DNA from: Vitis vinifera
Lineage: Eukaryota > Streptophyta > Magnoliopsida > Vitales > Vitaceae
Direction of reading: 5' to 3'
Assembly: GCF_030704535.1 (NCBI RefSeq)
Contig: NC_081810.1
Location: 4,807,501-4,871,500 of the forward strand
Length of the DNA stretch: 64,000 nucleotides
In this document: in pieces, positions 10,812-22,907 of the stretch
Numbering within the stretch: the stretch's first letter is position 1
Layout of the letters: the number at the start of each line of letters is the position of its first letter
Notes under the pieces: model-generated
Seen by the model: the letters and a program-made list of their open reading frames with translations, nothing else
Told to the model about the DNA's origin: nothing
Database searches by the model: none
Translations under genes and position numbers: made by a program

Positions 10812-13800
10812 TTAATTAATGGCAGTGAGAGGAACTCTGGAGTCTCTGAAGGATTGAGCACCTTCATATGCCCCTACAATATGCTTTACATCCCCATTAG
10901 CTTGCTTTGCTGATTTTGATTCCCAAAACGACTTTAACAACTCATCGAAAGCAGGGGTTCGGAGTTCTTCAATGGATGCCATGCTCGGTAGATTGAATGA
11001 CCTCTTCCTCGGTGTTGAGCAAGACTGCTCATCCAGCTGTTTTTTTTTTTTTTTTGTAACAAAAGTGTTAGGAAACTTGGAAGATTTGTTTGTTCAAAAC
11101 ACTAAATTTTACAAGATTGAACCCCATAAATGATATCACATAGTACTCTAATATTCTTACCACATACTCATCCAGAAGACATTTCCCTGCGTTCTCCGTG
11201 ATCTCCACAATCTTGTGGTAGTGACCGCTATTCAGTTCCCTCAAATCCCCACAACAAGGAACAATCATGGAATCAAGATTTCCACATGCTTCATGGTCAA
11301 GTTGTAATGAATCTGCAAGTGGTTATTCAGTTGAACAAAATTCTGTCAAAATCCCTGATCAATGCCAAATTGAAATTAATATGCAAGCTGAGACTGGTGC
11401 TTACGATCAATGGAAGAAAGAAGATTCTTGTTTGCAACATCTACATCTTCAAGTGCAGATGACACAGCAGAAGAAAACCGAGTGCGTAAGTTTTGATTGG
11501 CCTCCATTCCACCTCTGCAGGTGATAAAAAGGAAGGAATATATGTCAATGGCTCATGCACCGGGAACCATATTGAACTTTATAGGAAGCAGGAAGTAGCT
11601 TACCGAACAATGGACTCCACTGAAGCAACATTTCTGTTTTCCAGACTAAGCAAGGATTCTTGAGCATTCCTCCATTGTTGTGTACCCATTTTTGCCTTCT
11701 CCAAACTGCAATTTTTTATTTGGAAAAGAAGTTCAGAGAACATAATAAACAAGAGTTCGACTAGTACCCATGCAGCATCAAGGTTCAAAATATGGAATGA
11801 ATGGAAAAATAAGTATAATATCTCACCAGTCTTGAAGAACCTCCCCCAGATCTTTCTTTTGGTTTTCCACTGCTGCAGTATCCTCCAGATAGTGGGTTTC
11901 AGTTTTATCCATGTAAACTGTCCATTCTGCTTTAACGGAAGAAGTGGATTCTTGCATGGTGGCCATTTCTTGCTGCAGTTTGCTAGTTCTACTGGCTGCA
12001 CTCTCCCGAAGGCCATGCACTGCCATTTGAACCTAAAGAAGAAATAGCATATGGGGAAGGTTAGGATCAATAATATCAATGCATTAAACTAGGTTAATGT
12101 GGACACTTCAAGGCATGTGAAGTAACTGTGTTGGGCATGACATGCTAAGGGTTCAGTGTCCAACATGCCTATAGGTTACATAGGCAATAGGCGTTTCCAA
12201 CAAAGAATTTACAATAAATCCTTTGTAAGCTTCAATTTTGGCTCAGGTTATATAAGGGGAATAAAAAAAGGACTTAGGTCATTTAGCTCTGTCCCTGCTA
12301 TGCCCGCCCCCCGCCCCCTGCCCCCTTACATAGGCAATAGGCGTTTCCAACAAAGAATTTACAATAAATCCTTTGTAAGCTTCAATTTTGGCTCAGGTTA
12401 TATAAGGGGAATAAAAAAAGAACTTAGGTCATTTAGCTCTGTCCCTACTATGCCCGCCCCCCCCCCCCCTTACATAGGAAATAGGCGTTTCCAACAAAGA
12501 ATTTACAATAAATCCTTTGTAAGCTTCAATTTTGGCTCAGGTTATATAAGGGGAATAAAAAAAGGACTTAGGGCATTTAGCTCTGTCCCTACTATGCCCG
12601 CACCACCCCCCCCCCAGAGATTGGTGGTGGTGAGACAGACAAGTCGATCAACTCCCAAAACTAGTAACAGAGCCCATGCGAGGAAATATGAATTTGTAAC
12701 TTGCAGGTGTTGCTTTCATCTAACTTGCAGGTATTGTTTTCATCTAATCAGTGCCCATGTAGGAAATAGAATAGTCAGTTCAGTGAAGCTCAAAGAAAAT
12801 AAAGTATACCAGATTTTTCTTCCTTGCATTAGAGCTGGCAAGAAGCTCTGCCACTTTTTCTAACAGTTGTCTTTCTTCGTTGGCAGCACATTCCTAGAGG
12901 TTAAGAAATAATAATATAAGGCATTTATAACTATACAGGCAGAGAAGAAATTTATAATGGAGAAACTGCAACCACCTCAAACTTCTTTTCAAGTTCAGAT
13001 AATTTCTGGTCATTCACTGTTTGGGCTTCTTCCACAATTTCAGTTAATTTGGATGCATGCCCATCCAGAGTCTTGAAGAAGTTCACTGTTATTTTAGAAA
13101 TTGACCGCGTGGTCTCCACTGCTCGGGAATGTGCCTATATTCGAATTGACATAGAAATTTTATTGAGAAAATTGGTATGCAACCATCTAATTGTCATTAA
13201 TGAAACATTTTGGCAATTGCACACCTCACGCTGTTGTTGTGCATAAGCAGTTAGCTTCTCCTCTTGATTGTAAAGACTACTTTGAAGGTCATTAAGCAAT
13301 GCATCAGCTTCTAAAGCAATCCCTTTGAAGAGCTGATTTATGATGCAAATGAAAGGTCAAATACACAATAAATAAATAAATAAAACATACAAACAGAACA
13401 AAAAAAGAGGAAAATTTAGAAGACTTATTTTAGTGTTCTGAGAGATTCCTCCTGTCTATGGTCTAACCAAATAAATATGTACTGCACTTACATCCTCAAG
13501 GGCGGTTGAATGCTTAGCCACTTCTGAATTCAGGTGTCCAAAAGTTGAATGAGAATTTCCATCAAGCTCCCCAGTAATATCATCCAATGCTTTGATACCA
13601 GAACCATACATGGTTTTCAACTTTGCTAGGCGACCTCTAAGTTCCTCAGTGGCCTTCAAAAGCATACCAGAAGTTAAAAATGGTATAATTTGAAATTTAT
13701 TAGTCTCCAAAAAAGGCACAAAACCATCTTGTTTAAATCTCACCTCAGCCTTTGTGGACACAAAGGACTGCATATCTTCCTCCATATCTTTCAGTTGCTG

Positions 13801-16800
13801 CTCTTGTTGTGTAGTAGAAGCAGCCACTGTCTTATGCAATGCTTCAAGCTGTTGAGTTAATTGGGATTGGAACTTCTGGATAATAATTCTATTTCCATCC
13901 TCTATTTTATCCTTGCGCTCTGAAAACCAATGATGATACCAAGAAAACATCAATTATTTGGTGCAATATGATACTAAATATTGTTAGTTTCCATGACAAG
14001 GATACCAACCAATTTTGGCAAATAAGCTGGATACATCTGATGCAGCATTCTCTAGCTCTGCTCGAAGCTCAAATGCACGCTCAACAAGTGCTTTCTCTAA
14101 AAAAAAAATCAACAAAAAAATCATCAGAAATTAATCTAAACTGAGAAGCACAAATTTCAAAGTATGTAAATCAAATAGAGACATGCTACAGTGAAGAATT
14201 TATGATTGCTCATAGACCAGGTGAAAAAAAAAAAAAGCTCACCAGATTTGAGGAGATTAGAGATCAGATACTCCTTTTCTTTAATTGTTGCATTTGCCTG
14301 TCTGTGTCTTTCTTCGAGATCAAACAATGTATGTTCAGTCTCCTCGAGCTTTTTCTGAGGTACAATAAGATGCTCGGTTATTGCATAACATAGAATCAGA
14401 AAAATGAGGTGCATGGTTCAATGGTTCAAAGAAAAAAGGTGCATCCATTTCAATGGAAGTAAGGTGCGAGACCTCAGTTTTTTCAAGTTTATCGCTTAAT
14501 TCTCCGGTCAAAAGTTGTTGAGAGTTGTAAAGTTCCTGAAGCTCCACCAGTTGCTGATTACAAGCCCAAATATAATGATTAGTCAAAGCTCTTTATGGAA
14601 ACCTGGAAAGAACTTTCAATATTGATTGAACGCACCTTATCCTTGGAGTCTGATAGAAGTTCCATGCGCTCTATTTTCTCAGCCATTGCCTAGGGTATGG
14701 GAAAGAGAGATGGGAAGAATTATTGAAAATTTCAATCTAATGTGCAAATGAAGGAAAGTTATTCATCATCCAATCACATTTGTAAGAGTTGAACCTTTTT
14801 CTCTGCTTCTTCATTAAGATAACGATCTCGAGGTATATAGATACCATTCTTCTCTCTTGCAGCATAGACCTCTGATTAAAGATAAAAACATCAAGATGTT
14901 GCATAATTTACTCTTTACCACTCAATTGTCTAATAATAATAACTATATGATTCATCTATCTGACCATGCATAAGATTATATATAAAAAGCATTAACAACC
15001 TTGCTTAAGCCGATCAATTTCAGAATACAAATCTTTTATTAGGGCAGATTTCATCATCTTCTGATTAACCTGAAACAGAAACAAAGTTAAACTATTACAG
15101 CATTTTCAAACTGACTCCAACTTCAAAATCTGAGGAAAGAAATAGCAACCAAGGCCCCTAGTACACATGACTAAACTACTGACCTCTGGCTTGTTCTTGA
15201 TATTTTTGGCACGGTGTGCATAATCCAGAGTGCTGAGCGTCTCTTCCAAGCAGTGAATGGAGGGCGATATTGTGGCAATTATGCATGTTTTTGTTTTCCC
15301 TCCCAAGGAATCCCTCAATAACCTTGTTAATTTGCTATCCCTGATATTTCAGGCAATCTTTTTAATTACCTCACCTCAATTTCTAAGTTCAAAATCAAAC
15401 CTCATATGCCAATAATAATTTACTGAACTAATTATGCAGTTCATACCTATATGGAACATGACCAGAGTGCTCAACCAGCGCATTAATAACACGCCCAAGA
15501 GTAAGCAAGCTTTTATTTATCTCCCCAGCTTCCCTTGCTCTGCCCTGAAAGCATTGAATTTTTGCAGTCAAACTTTTATGTGAAGATAAATGAACTTTTC
15601 ATTGCCTAACACACAACTTCATATTATGCATATGCTTTTGTTGTTGCTTGATTGCATCAGCATATCGTGACAGTACACAGTAAAGGCATCAGTATATTGT
15701 GTTAATATATTGCAAAGGTATAGACTTGCTAGCCGTCCATGCATCAGTACATGTACCAGAGTAGAATGACTGCTAGCGCAAGTTATATTATACCTCTCTA
15801 GCACCAGACCGTGAAATATTCTCAGAACCAGCAAGGTCAACAAGATTAAGCTTGCCACATTTAATCATCTCCTCCCCCTCTGGAGTACACTCCTTAATGT
15901 GAATAGTGATGGAAAATATTGAGTGTGAACGACTGCTTTGCTTGTTAAGTAGAGTCTCTGCTGTCCGCCTTTTAGCAGAACCTTTCTCTAAAATTTTATA
16001 AATTTCATTAGCAGTACAAACTATCTCTTCTTCCAAGCCTCTAACAAAAACACCACCTTTTCCATCTTCCATGAGAGCTATGGGTTTCTTAGTTTTGTCA
16101 TCTATGAACTTTGTACACTCCTCTGGGGCCAAAAGATCTGTTATCTCCTCATTGTACAGCTCTAAAAACGTAACTTTCATGCTATACTCGGCATTTTGAG
16201 CTTCTAGTATATCAAAAATTTGCCGAACAGCTCTCGGTATAACACCCGCATCATTTGGAAATTCACCATTCTACAAAAAGCATCAAATGGAAATTAAACC
16301 AATGGGAAGCATTAAAAGTACACATAGTTGATATATGTAATGAAAATTAAACCTTTTTCCTTGCGCCTCCTTCCATTGTATATGTTTTGCCTGTCCCTGT
16401 CTGACCATAGGCAAATATTGTGCAATTATAGCCCTCAAGAACTTCATTTACTATTGGAGACACAGCTTGATCATACAAGTCCTTTTGTTGGGATGTTGGA
16501 CCAAAGACCTACACAGAATTATTCAACATTGTTGTCATCACGAGGATAGATAATTCAATTAGAATAATTTTATGTTATCCATAAAGTTCCAGTTCACTCA
16601 AAGATATCAGTAGAGCTTGGATTCTGTTTGGTTACTAAGCAAGTGTAGGCTAGAAAGAAAATTTTAAATTTTGAGTCAGCTCCATTTTTCGTTTGGGTTC
16701 CAAACTCAGTCTAAGTCAACCCTTTGGCTTAATCAAAAGCAGTTCTTAATTTTATTTTCTTTTACAACAAATCAATCAAATACCCAAGATTCAGCCACGT

Positions 16801-17247
16801 CATTTTCTTTTCTTCTTGCACTTTTTTCACAACCAAACAGATGGAAAAGAAAATAAGATAGCAAACAAAACCTTATCGAACATAAAAGTTCTATCAATCT
16901 GCTTGTTAGCAATATTCTGCACTGCACAAACTTCTCTTCTATTCTCATGACATGAAATCACCACCGGAGTATTCACTCTCAGCTCATCCTCACTCAATGG
17001 CCTACACATACATAACAACATCAGTATATGCAACTCAGATGCAAAATCAAACCTGTTAAGCCACCAATTCAACTCACCTGCATCTCAGAAGAACCTGCAC
17101 ATTGACGCCCTTATCCTTATCGTGCTTGTTACTCAAATTGGAGTCCCCAGATCGCAGATCTCTCGCAGACTTATCACTTGATCGTGGAGTCTGTGACGGG
17201 GATAGCGAAACCAGGCCTCCTCTTCTCTGCAGCTGCGAAGTCTCCAT
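10812..17247 (-). CDS. Kinesin-5 (BimC/Eg5 family, 125-kDa kinesin-related protein type), 22 exons
   Basis: A plus-end motor that cross-links and slides antiparallel microtubules in spindle and phragmoplast. Exons from the 5' end: 17247-17078, 17001-16872, 16508-16353, 16270-15794, 15544-15447, 15340-15184, 15069-15000, 14871-14795, 14689-14636, 14553-14473, 14354-14243, 14096-14010, 13919-13744, 13653-13492, 13332-13225, 13134-12976, 12893-12810, 12032-11827, 11705-11604, 11514-11405, 11312-11161, 11036-10812. All junctions are GT-AG and in phase, giving 1050 aa. The motor domain (about 50-410) has P-loop GQTGTGKT (135-142), switch I NKQSSRSH (261-268) and switch II DLAGSE (297-302). A coiled-coil stalk follows. 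The C-terminal BimC box has a CDK-type site STPRKR with Thr984. The start at 17247 ([11 protein letters not shown]) is the first ATG in frame. Upstream AACGG cores fit G2/M expression. All motor motifs look intact. Confidence 0.93.
12176..12617. repeat. Triplicated ~148-bp tandem repeat inside a kinesin-5 intron
   Basis: Three head-to-tail copies start at 12176, 12326 and 12470 (periods 150 and 144), each opening with TTACATAGG and ending in a C-rich run after CTATGCCCGC. Outside the C-run the copies differ at only a few bases, so the amplification is recent. The array makes up more than half of the 777-base intron between exons 17 and 18 (12033-12809). Because the periods are multiples of three, a long open frame appears on the opposite strand; I treat it as a by-product. 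Confidence 0.92.
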
Positions 17248-18007
17248 TGCTGAATTGCTCAATGAATCTCAAACCTGTCCTGGATCAGTAATCTAAGAAC
17301 ACAAATTCACCAAGTCAACTCAAATCTCAAAGAACTTTATCTGCAAAAGGCCCAATTCATCTCAACCAATCAACCGGGGATTGAAGATTTTGAGAGAAAG
17401 ATCAAAGATTTTAAAAATGCAGCACGAGAAAATGCGGATTTAACAAGATAAGTAAAATCCTGAAAAACCAAAAAAGGTACAGCAAATATATTCCATATTT
17501 AATTATGCAGAAAAAAAAAATCTACCATAAGGCTATTAGGTGGCCCAGAAAATGTATGTAAAAAAATAGACCCAAAATTTCAAATCTAGATTTTTTTTTT
17601 CCTTGTTCAAGAAGTAAACAAAAATAATAAAAACCCAAAAATTTCTTTTATTTTCTTTCTCTCCCTTTCCTCCCTTTTCTAAGCAACTAAACAGATGCCA
17701 AGAAAACAAAAGAATAACACAAATAAGTGGGAAACCAGAGTTGGATCGACAATGAGGGATCCAAACTCAGAATCAAAGACTCATACTCACAGTTAATCCA
17801 CACGGCCGGCCTCCCAAGTCCACTGTTCTAGTGAGAGAAAGCGTTTTCCAGAGAGAGAAAGATCGGCTTCTGAATTCTTATTTTTTTATTTTTCAAGCTT
17901 TAGAATAGAGAGCTGTGAAGAGAGACGAGCCTACTAGATATACGGAGAGAGAGAGGAAGAGAGAGAGAGAGAGGGAGCCGTGCAAAGAGAGAAATTAAAA
18001 TTTTAAG

Positions 18008-18097
18008 CCGTTACGGAGCGTTTTGAAATGCGGGGACGGCTTTGACGATTCATCCTAACGTCGTCCAGCGACCCGTTAAACCTGATTTCCGACCGTT
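18008..18097 (-). promoter_or_regulatory. Three MSA-like AACGG cores upstream of kinesin-5
   Basis: On the kinesin coding strand the core AACGG occurs three times within 90 bases (plus-strand CCGTT at 18008-18012, 18073-18077 and 18093-18097). The first, GTAACGGCTT, is close to the mitosis-specific activator element bound by three-repeat MYB factors, which drives G2/M genes such as cyclin B and mitotic kinesins. The cluster lies about 760-850 bases before the ATG, just upstream of a GA-rich stretch (about 17940-17980) that may be the 5' UTR start. The function is inferred from motif and gene type. Confidence 0.55.
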
Positions 18098-18900
18098 ACA
18101 AAAATCCACTATGATAATTTTTTTTTTTTTCTAAGGTGTTTGAAATATGTTCCAATTTTGAAATCACCCTTGCTTTCCAAGATACTCCAAGATTAGGTAT
18201 ATTTGAAATTGTTAATTTATTCAAGAAATAATAATTTATTTGAATTTGAATTTGCGTGAGTTGATGATTAACTTTCCTATTGACAAGGGAATTGGGCTCA
18301 TTGGGCTCCACTGCATTCAAATAAATCATAGGTTATGTTTTTATTATAATAATTATGTTTTTTATCATACGATATTTTATAATCACTTAGATTCAAATAA
18401 AAATATATATATTTTTTGTTTTTTAATTTTTAAAAATAAATAATATTAATAGCTTTTATATAAAATATAATAACTCTTATATAAAAAATATCAATTTATA
18501 AAATATTTTTAATATGATATCCTATAACATAGGATTGAAAGAAAATTTTTGATACTATAAAAATATGAATTCTTTTTATTATTTTAAAGTTATGAGAATA
18601 TTTTTAAGTTCAAATGGGATAATATCTATAAATAATATTAAAATCGATTCTAATGGTTAAAGTTTGTTTGACTATTCTTCCTTTTATTGAGTTCACGAGG
18701 AGACTCAGAAATATGAATTATACATTGCACCCAAAATTTAGGAAACTTTTAATCATTTTATGACTTTTTTTAGATTTATTTATTTATTTATTTATTTTAC
18801 ATTTGGGGTTTAGATTTGATTTCTTACTATTTTCTCCTCAACAAAATTTATTGGCATGGAAAGATAATGCAAATTTAGAAGGGACTCAAACAAGCTTTTT

Positions 18901-18970
18901 GCTTAGTGTCTTGGAATTCAATTCCTACCCCATTTGATTGCTTACTGTCTTGGAATTCAATTCCTACCCC
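18901..18970. repeat. 39-bp direct repeat (two copies)
   Basis: GCTTAGTGTCTTGGAATTC at 18901 and GCTTACTGTCTTGGAATTC at 18940 begin two near-identical copies that both run through AATTCCTACCCC. Each contains the near-palindrome GGAATTCAATTCC. It looks like a simple local duplication. Confidence 0.85.
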
Positions 18971-21900
18971 AAGAAGCTTATTTTTCATATTAAGCAAAAG
19001 GGAAGAAGGATTTCAAAACCCCAAAACCAGTAAACTTTCCCTTCAATGGAAAATTTGAAGTTTCTATGGGAAACTATGAGTCACTAAACACAAGATTGTC
19101 GAATATGACAAAATGGATAGAAGAAGAAAAAACAAAAATGATGTAGAGGGGTATGGGATTTGAGATGTGGAATGGCATTTGGGTAAATATGAGAAAGGGA
19201 TGGGGGTAGAAAGGGAAAATGGAGTGATGATAACAAAAAGGAAGAAGACAAGTGGGGTTTGTAATGTGGTGGCAAAGGAGCCCCACGTGAAAAAGAGTGA
19301 TCTGAGAATGCACATGCCTCCTGCTTTCCATCGCCCTCTTGGAACCATTAGCCCTCATTTCCCCTCTATTTACTGTTTTACCACCAGCAATTTTATTTAT
19401 TTTTTGGTTGCCTAATTAACTATTTTCAAGAAATTTGGTGATTTTTCTAGAAAATGAATTCTGCTCATCCCTTCAATACTTTGGAAAGCATGTCCTGTTA
19501 ATTATTATTTTTTTTAAAATAATTTGCTAAAAATTTAATAATAATTTCTGTATAAAATATTAGTTATTATATTTATAGGACAAGCTTATCTTATGTTTTC
19601 AAAAATTATTTTTAAAATTTGATATGGTAGCCCTAACTTCCATGGGAGGATGAAAATGATATTGTGAAGATCAAAAGCAGGGTTCCAATTCCCAAAAGAA
19701 AATATTTTCTATGCACCCTAAAATGGGATCTTGACAGCACCATACCACCAACTATCTACACATAGAAATCCTTGCATTTACAAGACAATCTATATCAATT
19801 TTTAGTGCCAAATTTCAAAGGAAGTCAATTTTCAAAATCATTGCAATGGCCTTAAGGAATTGGCAAGGGAGGAAAAGAACAGTGAAAGGAAAATAGTATA
19901 GTGGGTGAGAAGGTAGTGAATGTGGGCATCAATCATATGTTCCTCTTGTCTTGGCCACTGAGTGAGGTGAAACTGTTACTTGAGGCATACTCTATGTGTA
20001 TGCTGCGTATGCTTTACTTTGCTTCAATCCTTTTATCCGCTACAATATACTCTCTCTCAGACACCAAAATTGAAAGAGGTTCTGATTCTTTCCCATGTAA
20101 AAGTATGCTTCAGCAAGTCCCCCAAGTCCCAGCATGGCCCTTCAGCAGAAAGTGTCTTGGCACCCAAATGCTAGTCCCACAAAACTACCTGTTGGTTGTA
20201 ACTAATTTACCCACTTGGGTGTTGCAGCTACCCAAAAGTTACTACTAAATAAGGGTTACTAGGGTTAGGGAAAGACTCCTTAATGTGCATTAGGCTAACA
20301 CCCCTGCTCACATTGGGCCCTAATCTGCATGTTGAGAGGGGAAATTCAATATACATACTCTAAGAATTGGAAGTTTTAATAGCATGATGTAATGTTGGAT
20401 TGTAAAACCTAAATCAGTCTTGTTTGTTACGCAGAGGATGCCGAGCTCCTCGCTAAGTTTGTGGGGGTCGAACTATCCATTATAGCTTTTCATCTTCATT
20501 TGATTAGTGGATTTTTGAGTGTTAGTGCGTTTCGAATTAACATGTAAAAGTACAACTGATAGCAAAGAACTTGAACCGATAGGAAATTGTTGACGATATA
20601 TATGAAGCTAACAGTTATGAGATTTGCTGATTAATCCCCTGATTTTTGTCATCCTAATGACAGACCAAAAGAAACAAGGTTCAGAAGTCATCAAGTTGTA
20701 CAAATGAAAGACCAAAAAACTTATATCAGATGAACAGGAAATTAATGTTGTTAGCCGGAGAAGGGGAGGAGATTTGCTTCACCAATGATTTGAGGCCTTG
20801 GACTAGAAAATTTGGAAGTATTGCAGAGGAAAAGTTGAGGTGCCATCATGAATAGGACGTAAGGTTCACATGAGTTCAAACCAAACTGACAGAAGGTCCT
20901 TTATGTTGGCTTTGTGTACAGCTCATTGTCAAGTAACATTGAAGAGTTTTTGCAGGTAGAAGTAGAACCCCAGAACTACAAGTTTTAACATACTAAAGTT
21001 AAGTAAATGGAACAAGAAAAAGGAGATGTGGGGTATGCTAGTTTTTGCTTTAGAGAAAAACTAATGTAGCAAGGAGCACACTTTATGTTTGCTTGAAGGA
21101 AAAAGAGAAGGTCCCATGTGTATTAAGATATTACCTCAAAAACTTTTTTGGATAGCACACAAGGCTATCATGGCAACCCATGTTACCAGTTTCAAATAGG
21201 TCTCACAATCAATTATCGATAAACCTGACATCAAGAAACTAGGCTCCCGCTTGGTCTTTGTAGAGTGGGCAGCAAGCAGGAAAATTCCTTGAATGTTGAG
21301 GGAAGCAAGGGTAGACTGAAGTTAGAAGTGCACATGGAAAGGAAAACACATTTTCTGAGGATATAATTTGGCTGTTGAAACTAGATCAGGGTTTAAGGCT
21401 AATGTCTGAATAAAATTACTAAGAAAATGCTTTAGAATTGACATGTTTCCACCAATATGATTGGAGTGGGATGGTACATAACTGAATTTCTGTTAGGCCA
21501 AATGAAGATTGGTAAATTGGATGGATGATAGTGCAAGGAATAAGTAAAAATGAACACAAAGCCAGTGGAATTGATGAAGGACAAACTGAGAGATAAAAGA
21601 TTCTAACAATTAATTAAGATTCAATTGCCTGTATTAAACACCGACGAATTCACCCATCAAGGTGGGGTCACTCCAATTTGAGGTACATGTGCCTTGGAGT
21701 AGATATATCATCTACCAGGCAAGACCAGTAGCACATCACCTATCAATTGGGGGGCATGGAAGAATATATAAAATATGAACTTTTCACAAAGAGGGAACAA
21801 GATCATAACCAGGTTATTTGTTTTATCTTTTCTTCATTGACAAAGTTTTTAAAATGTTCTTTTCTAGTGGATTTGCAGGAGCTTTCTTGGGTGGAATCAG

Positions 21901-22618
21901 AAACTCCCTACACAAATGTACTTAAAGATTTATTTGATGAGCTGGACAGTGTTGTTAGACTATAGATTCACACGGTTGTTAGGACTTGTAGGTTTATAAG
22001 TAACACTCTCCCTAATGGTTGTTACACCATTAGGTGATCACAGGAGCCTGCTACATTTCAGGTGTGGTACAGAGTACGGATTCATTTTGGGCAGAGGGGT
22101 GGGTGGGTGGCTTTGGTATTGTAAGAAAGCTCTGTCCCTCCTACGTGAAAGACTCCCTAAGTCCTAATAAAAAAAGCTGGGTTTGTCTCCTCATTTGGGG
22201 TTTTCCTTGTGTTGTTTAGTAATGAAGCTCAAGTCAAACTGCTTGCATTTATTTTCTTGGAAATATAGATGAGATGTGATAAAAGAAATAGCTGTTTGGA
22301 TCAGCAACAAAGGGTATCATCCCTTCCTGGGGTGGCCGAATGGTTTGTGGGCACAAACCTTTTATCACACATCAACTAGAATGCAGCAACTGCAGAGACC
22401 TACACTCATTTTGCAGTCTGTAAAGGACAATTTTTCCCAATTGACTGCTCCCATGAATGAATAGAACAGATGCTTTAAATACCAATCACATATAGATGCA
22501 GAGTAGCATTCTTATATAAAAGCCAAATGTCTCGAAGTCCCAGGATCAAAGGGTTCATGCATCTGAATATGCATTGTTGCAAATCACTAGAGATAGTAAG
22601 CATCTTTTGTATTATATC

Positions 22619-22907
22619 TGTTGGTATAAGATTAAATACTTATACAAAATATATATTTTTGGGCTGCCGGAGCTCTAATTTTATTGATGAAGAGTGCTGA
22701 ATTTATACATGAACTTGTAACTTAAATTACATTAGAATAGCATAAAATCAAGCTACTAGATGATGAACAACTACTTCCTATAAAATAGAAACTAAATCTT
22801 GACCAAATAAAAATAAGAAAATATCTAGATGTTGCAGATTTTGTGCAAGACTCCAGCTGCAATATTCAAAATTCAAATTCCAGCAAATACTAAGTCAAAA
22901 TTCAACA
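22619..22907 (-). repeat. 3' LTR of the Copia element
   Basis: A 289-bp terminal repeat, TG...CA ended, next to the purine-rich tract. It is about 98.6% identical to the partner at 24707-24995. Confidence 0.93.

Larger units (their letters stand above)
17300..22618. other. Intergenic region between kinesin-5 and the Copia element
   Basis: The first 800 bases are the kinesin 5' leader (probably with an intron) and promoter. Beyond about 18100 the DNA is AT-rich, with a 39-bp direct repeat at 18901-18970 and scattered short frames without domain signals. The longest (19901-20248 on the plus strand, and overlapping Phe/Ser/Pro-rich frames on the minus strand at 19064-19358) have no motif I recognise. 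I support no gene here. Confidence 0.6.

Noticed and set aside
19064-19358. Overlapping minus-strand frames rich in Phe, Ser and Pro
   Set aside because: Three overlapping frames are open at once in low-complexity sequence, with no start context, splice partners or recognisable motif.
19901-20248. 115-codon plus-strand frame
   Set aside because: No recognisable domain, no promoter or downstream exon, and no homologue I can recall.
21747-21965. Frame containing ELSWVESETPYTNVLKDLFD, considered as an exon or gene relic
   Set aside because: It reads protein-like for about 30 residues but I cannot link it to a family or to neighbouring exons. A protein search would settle it.
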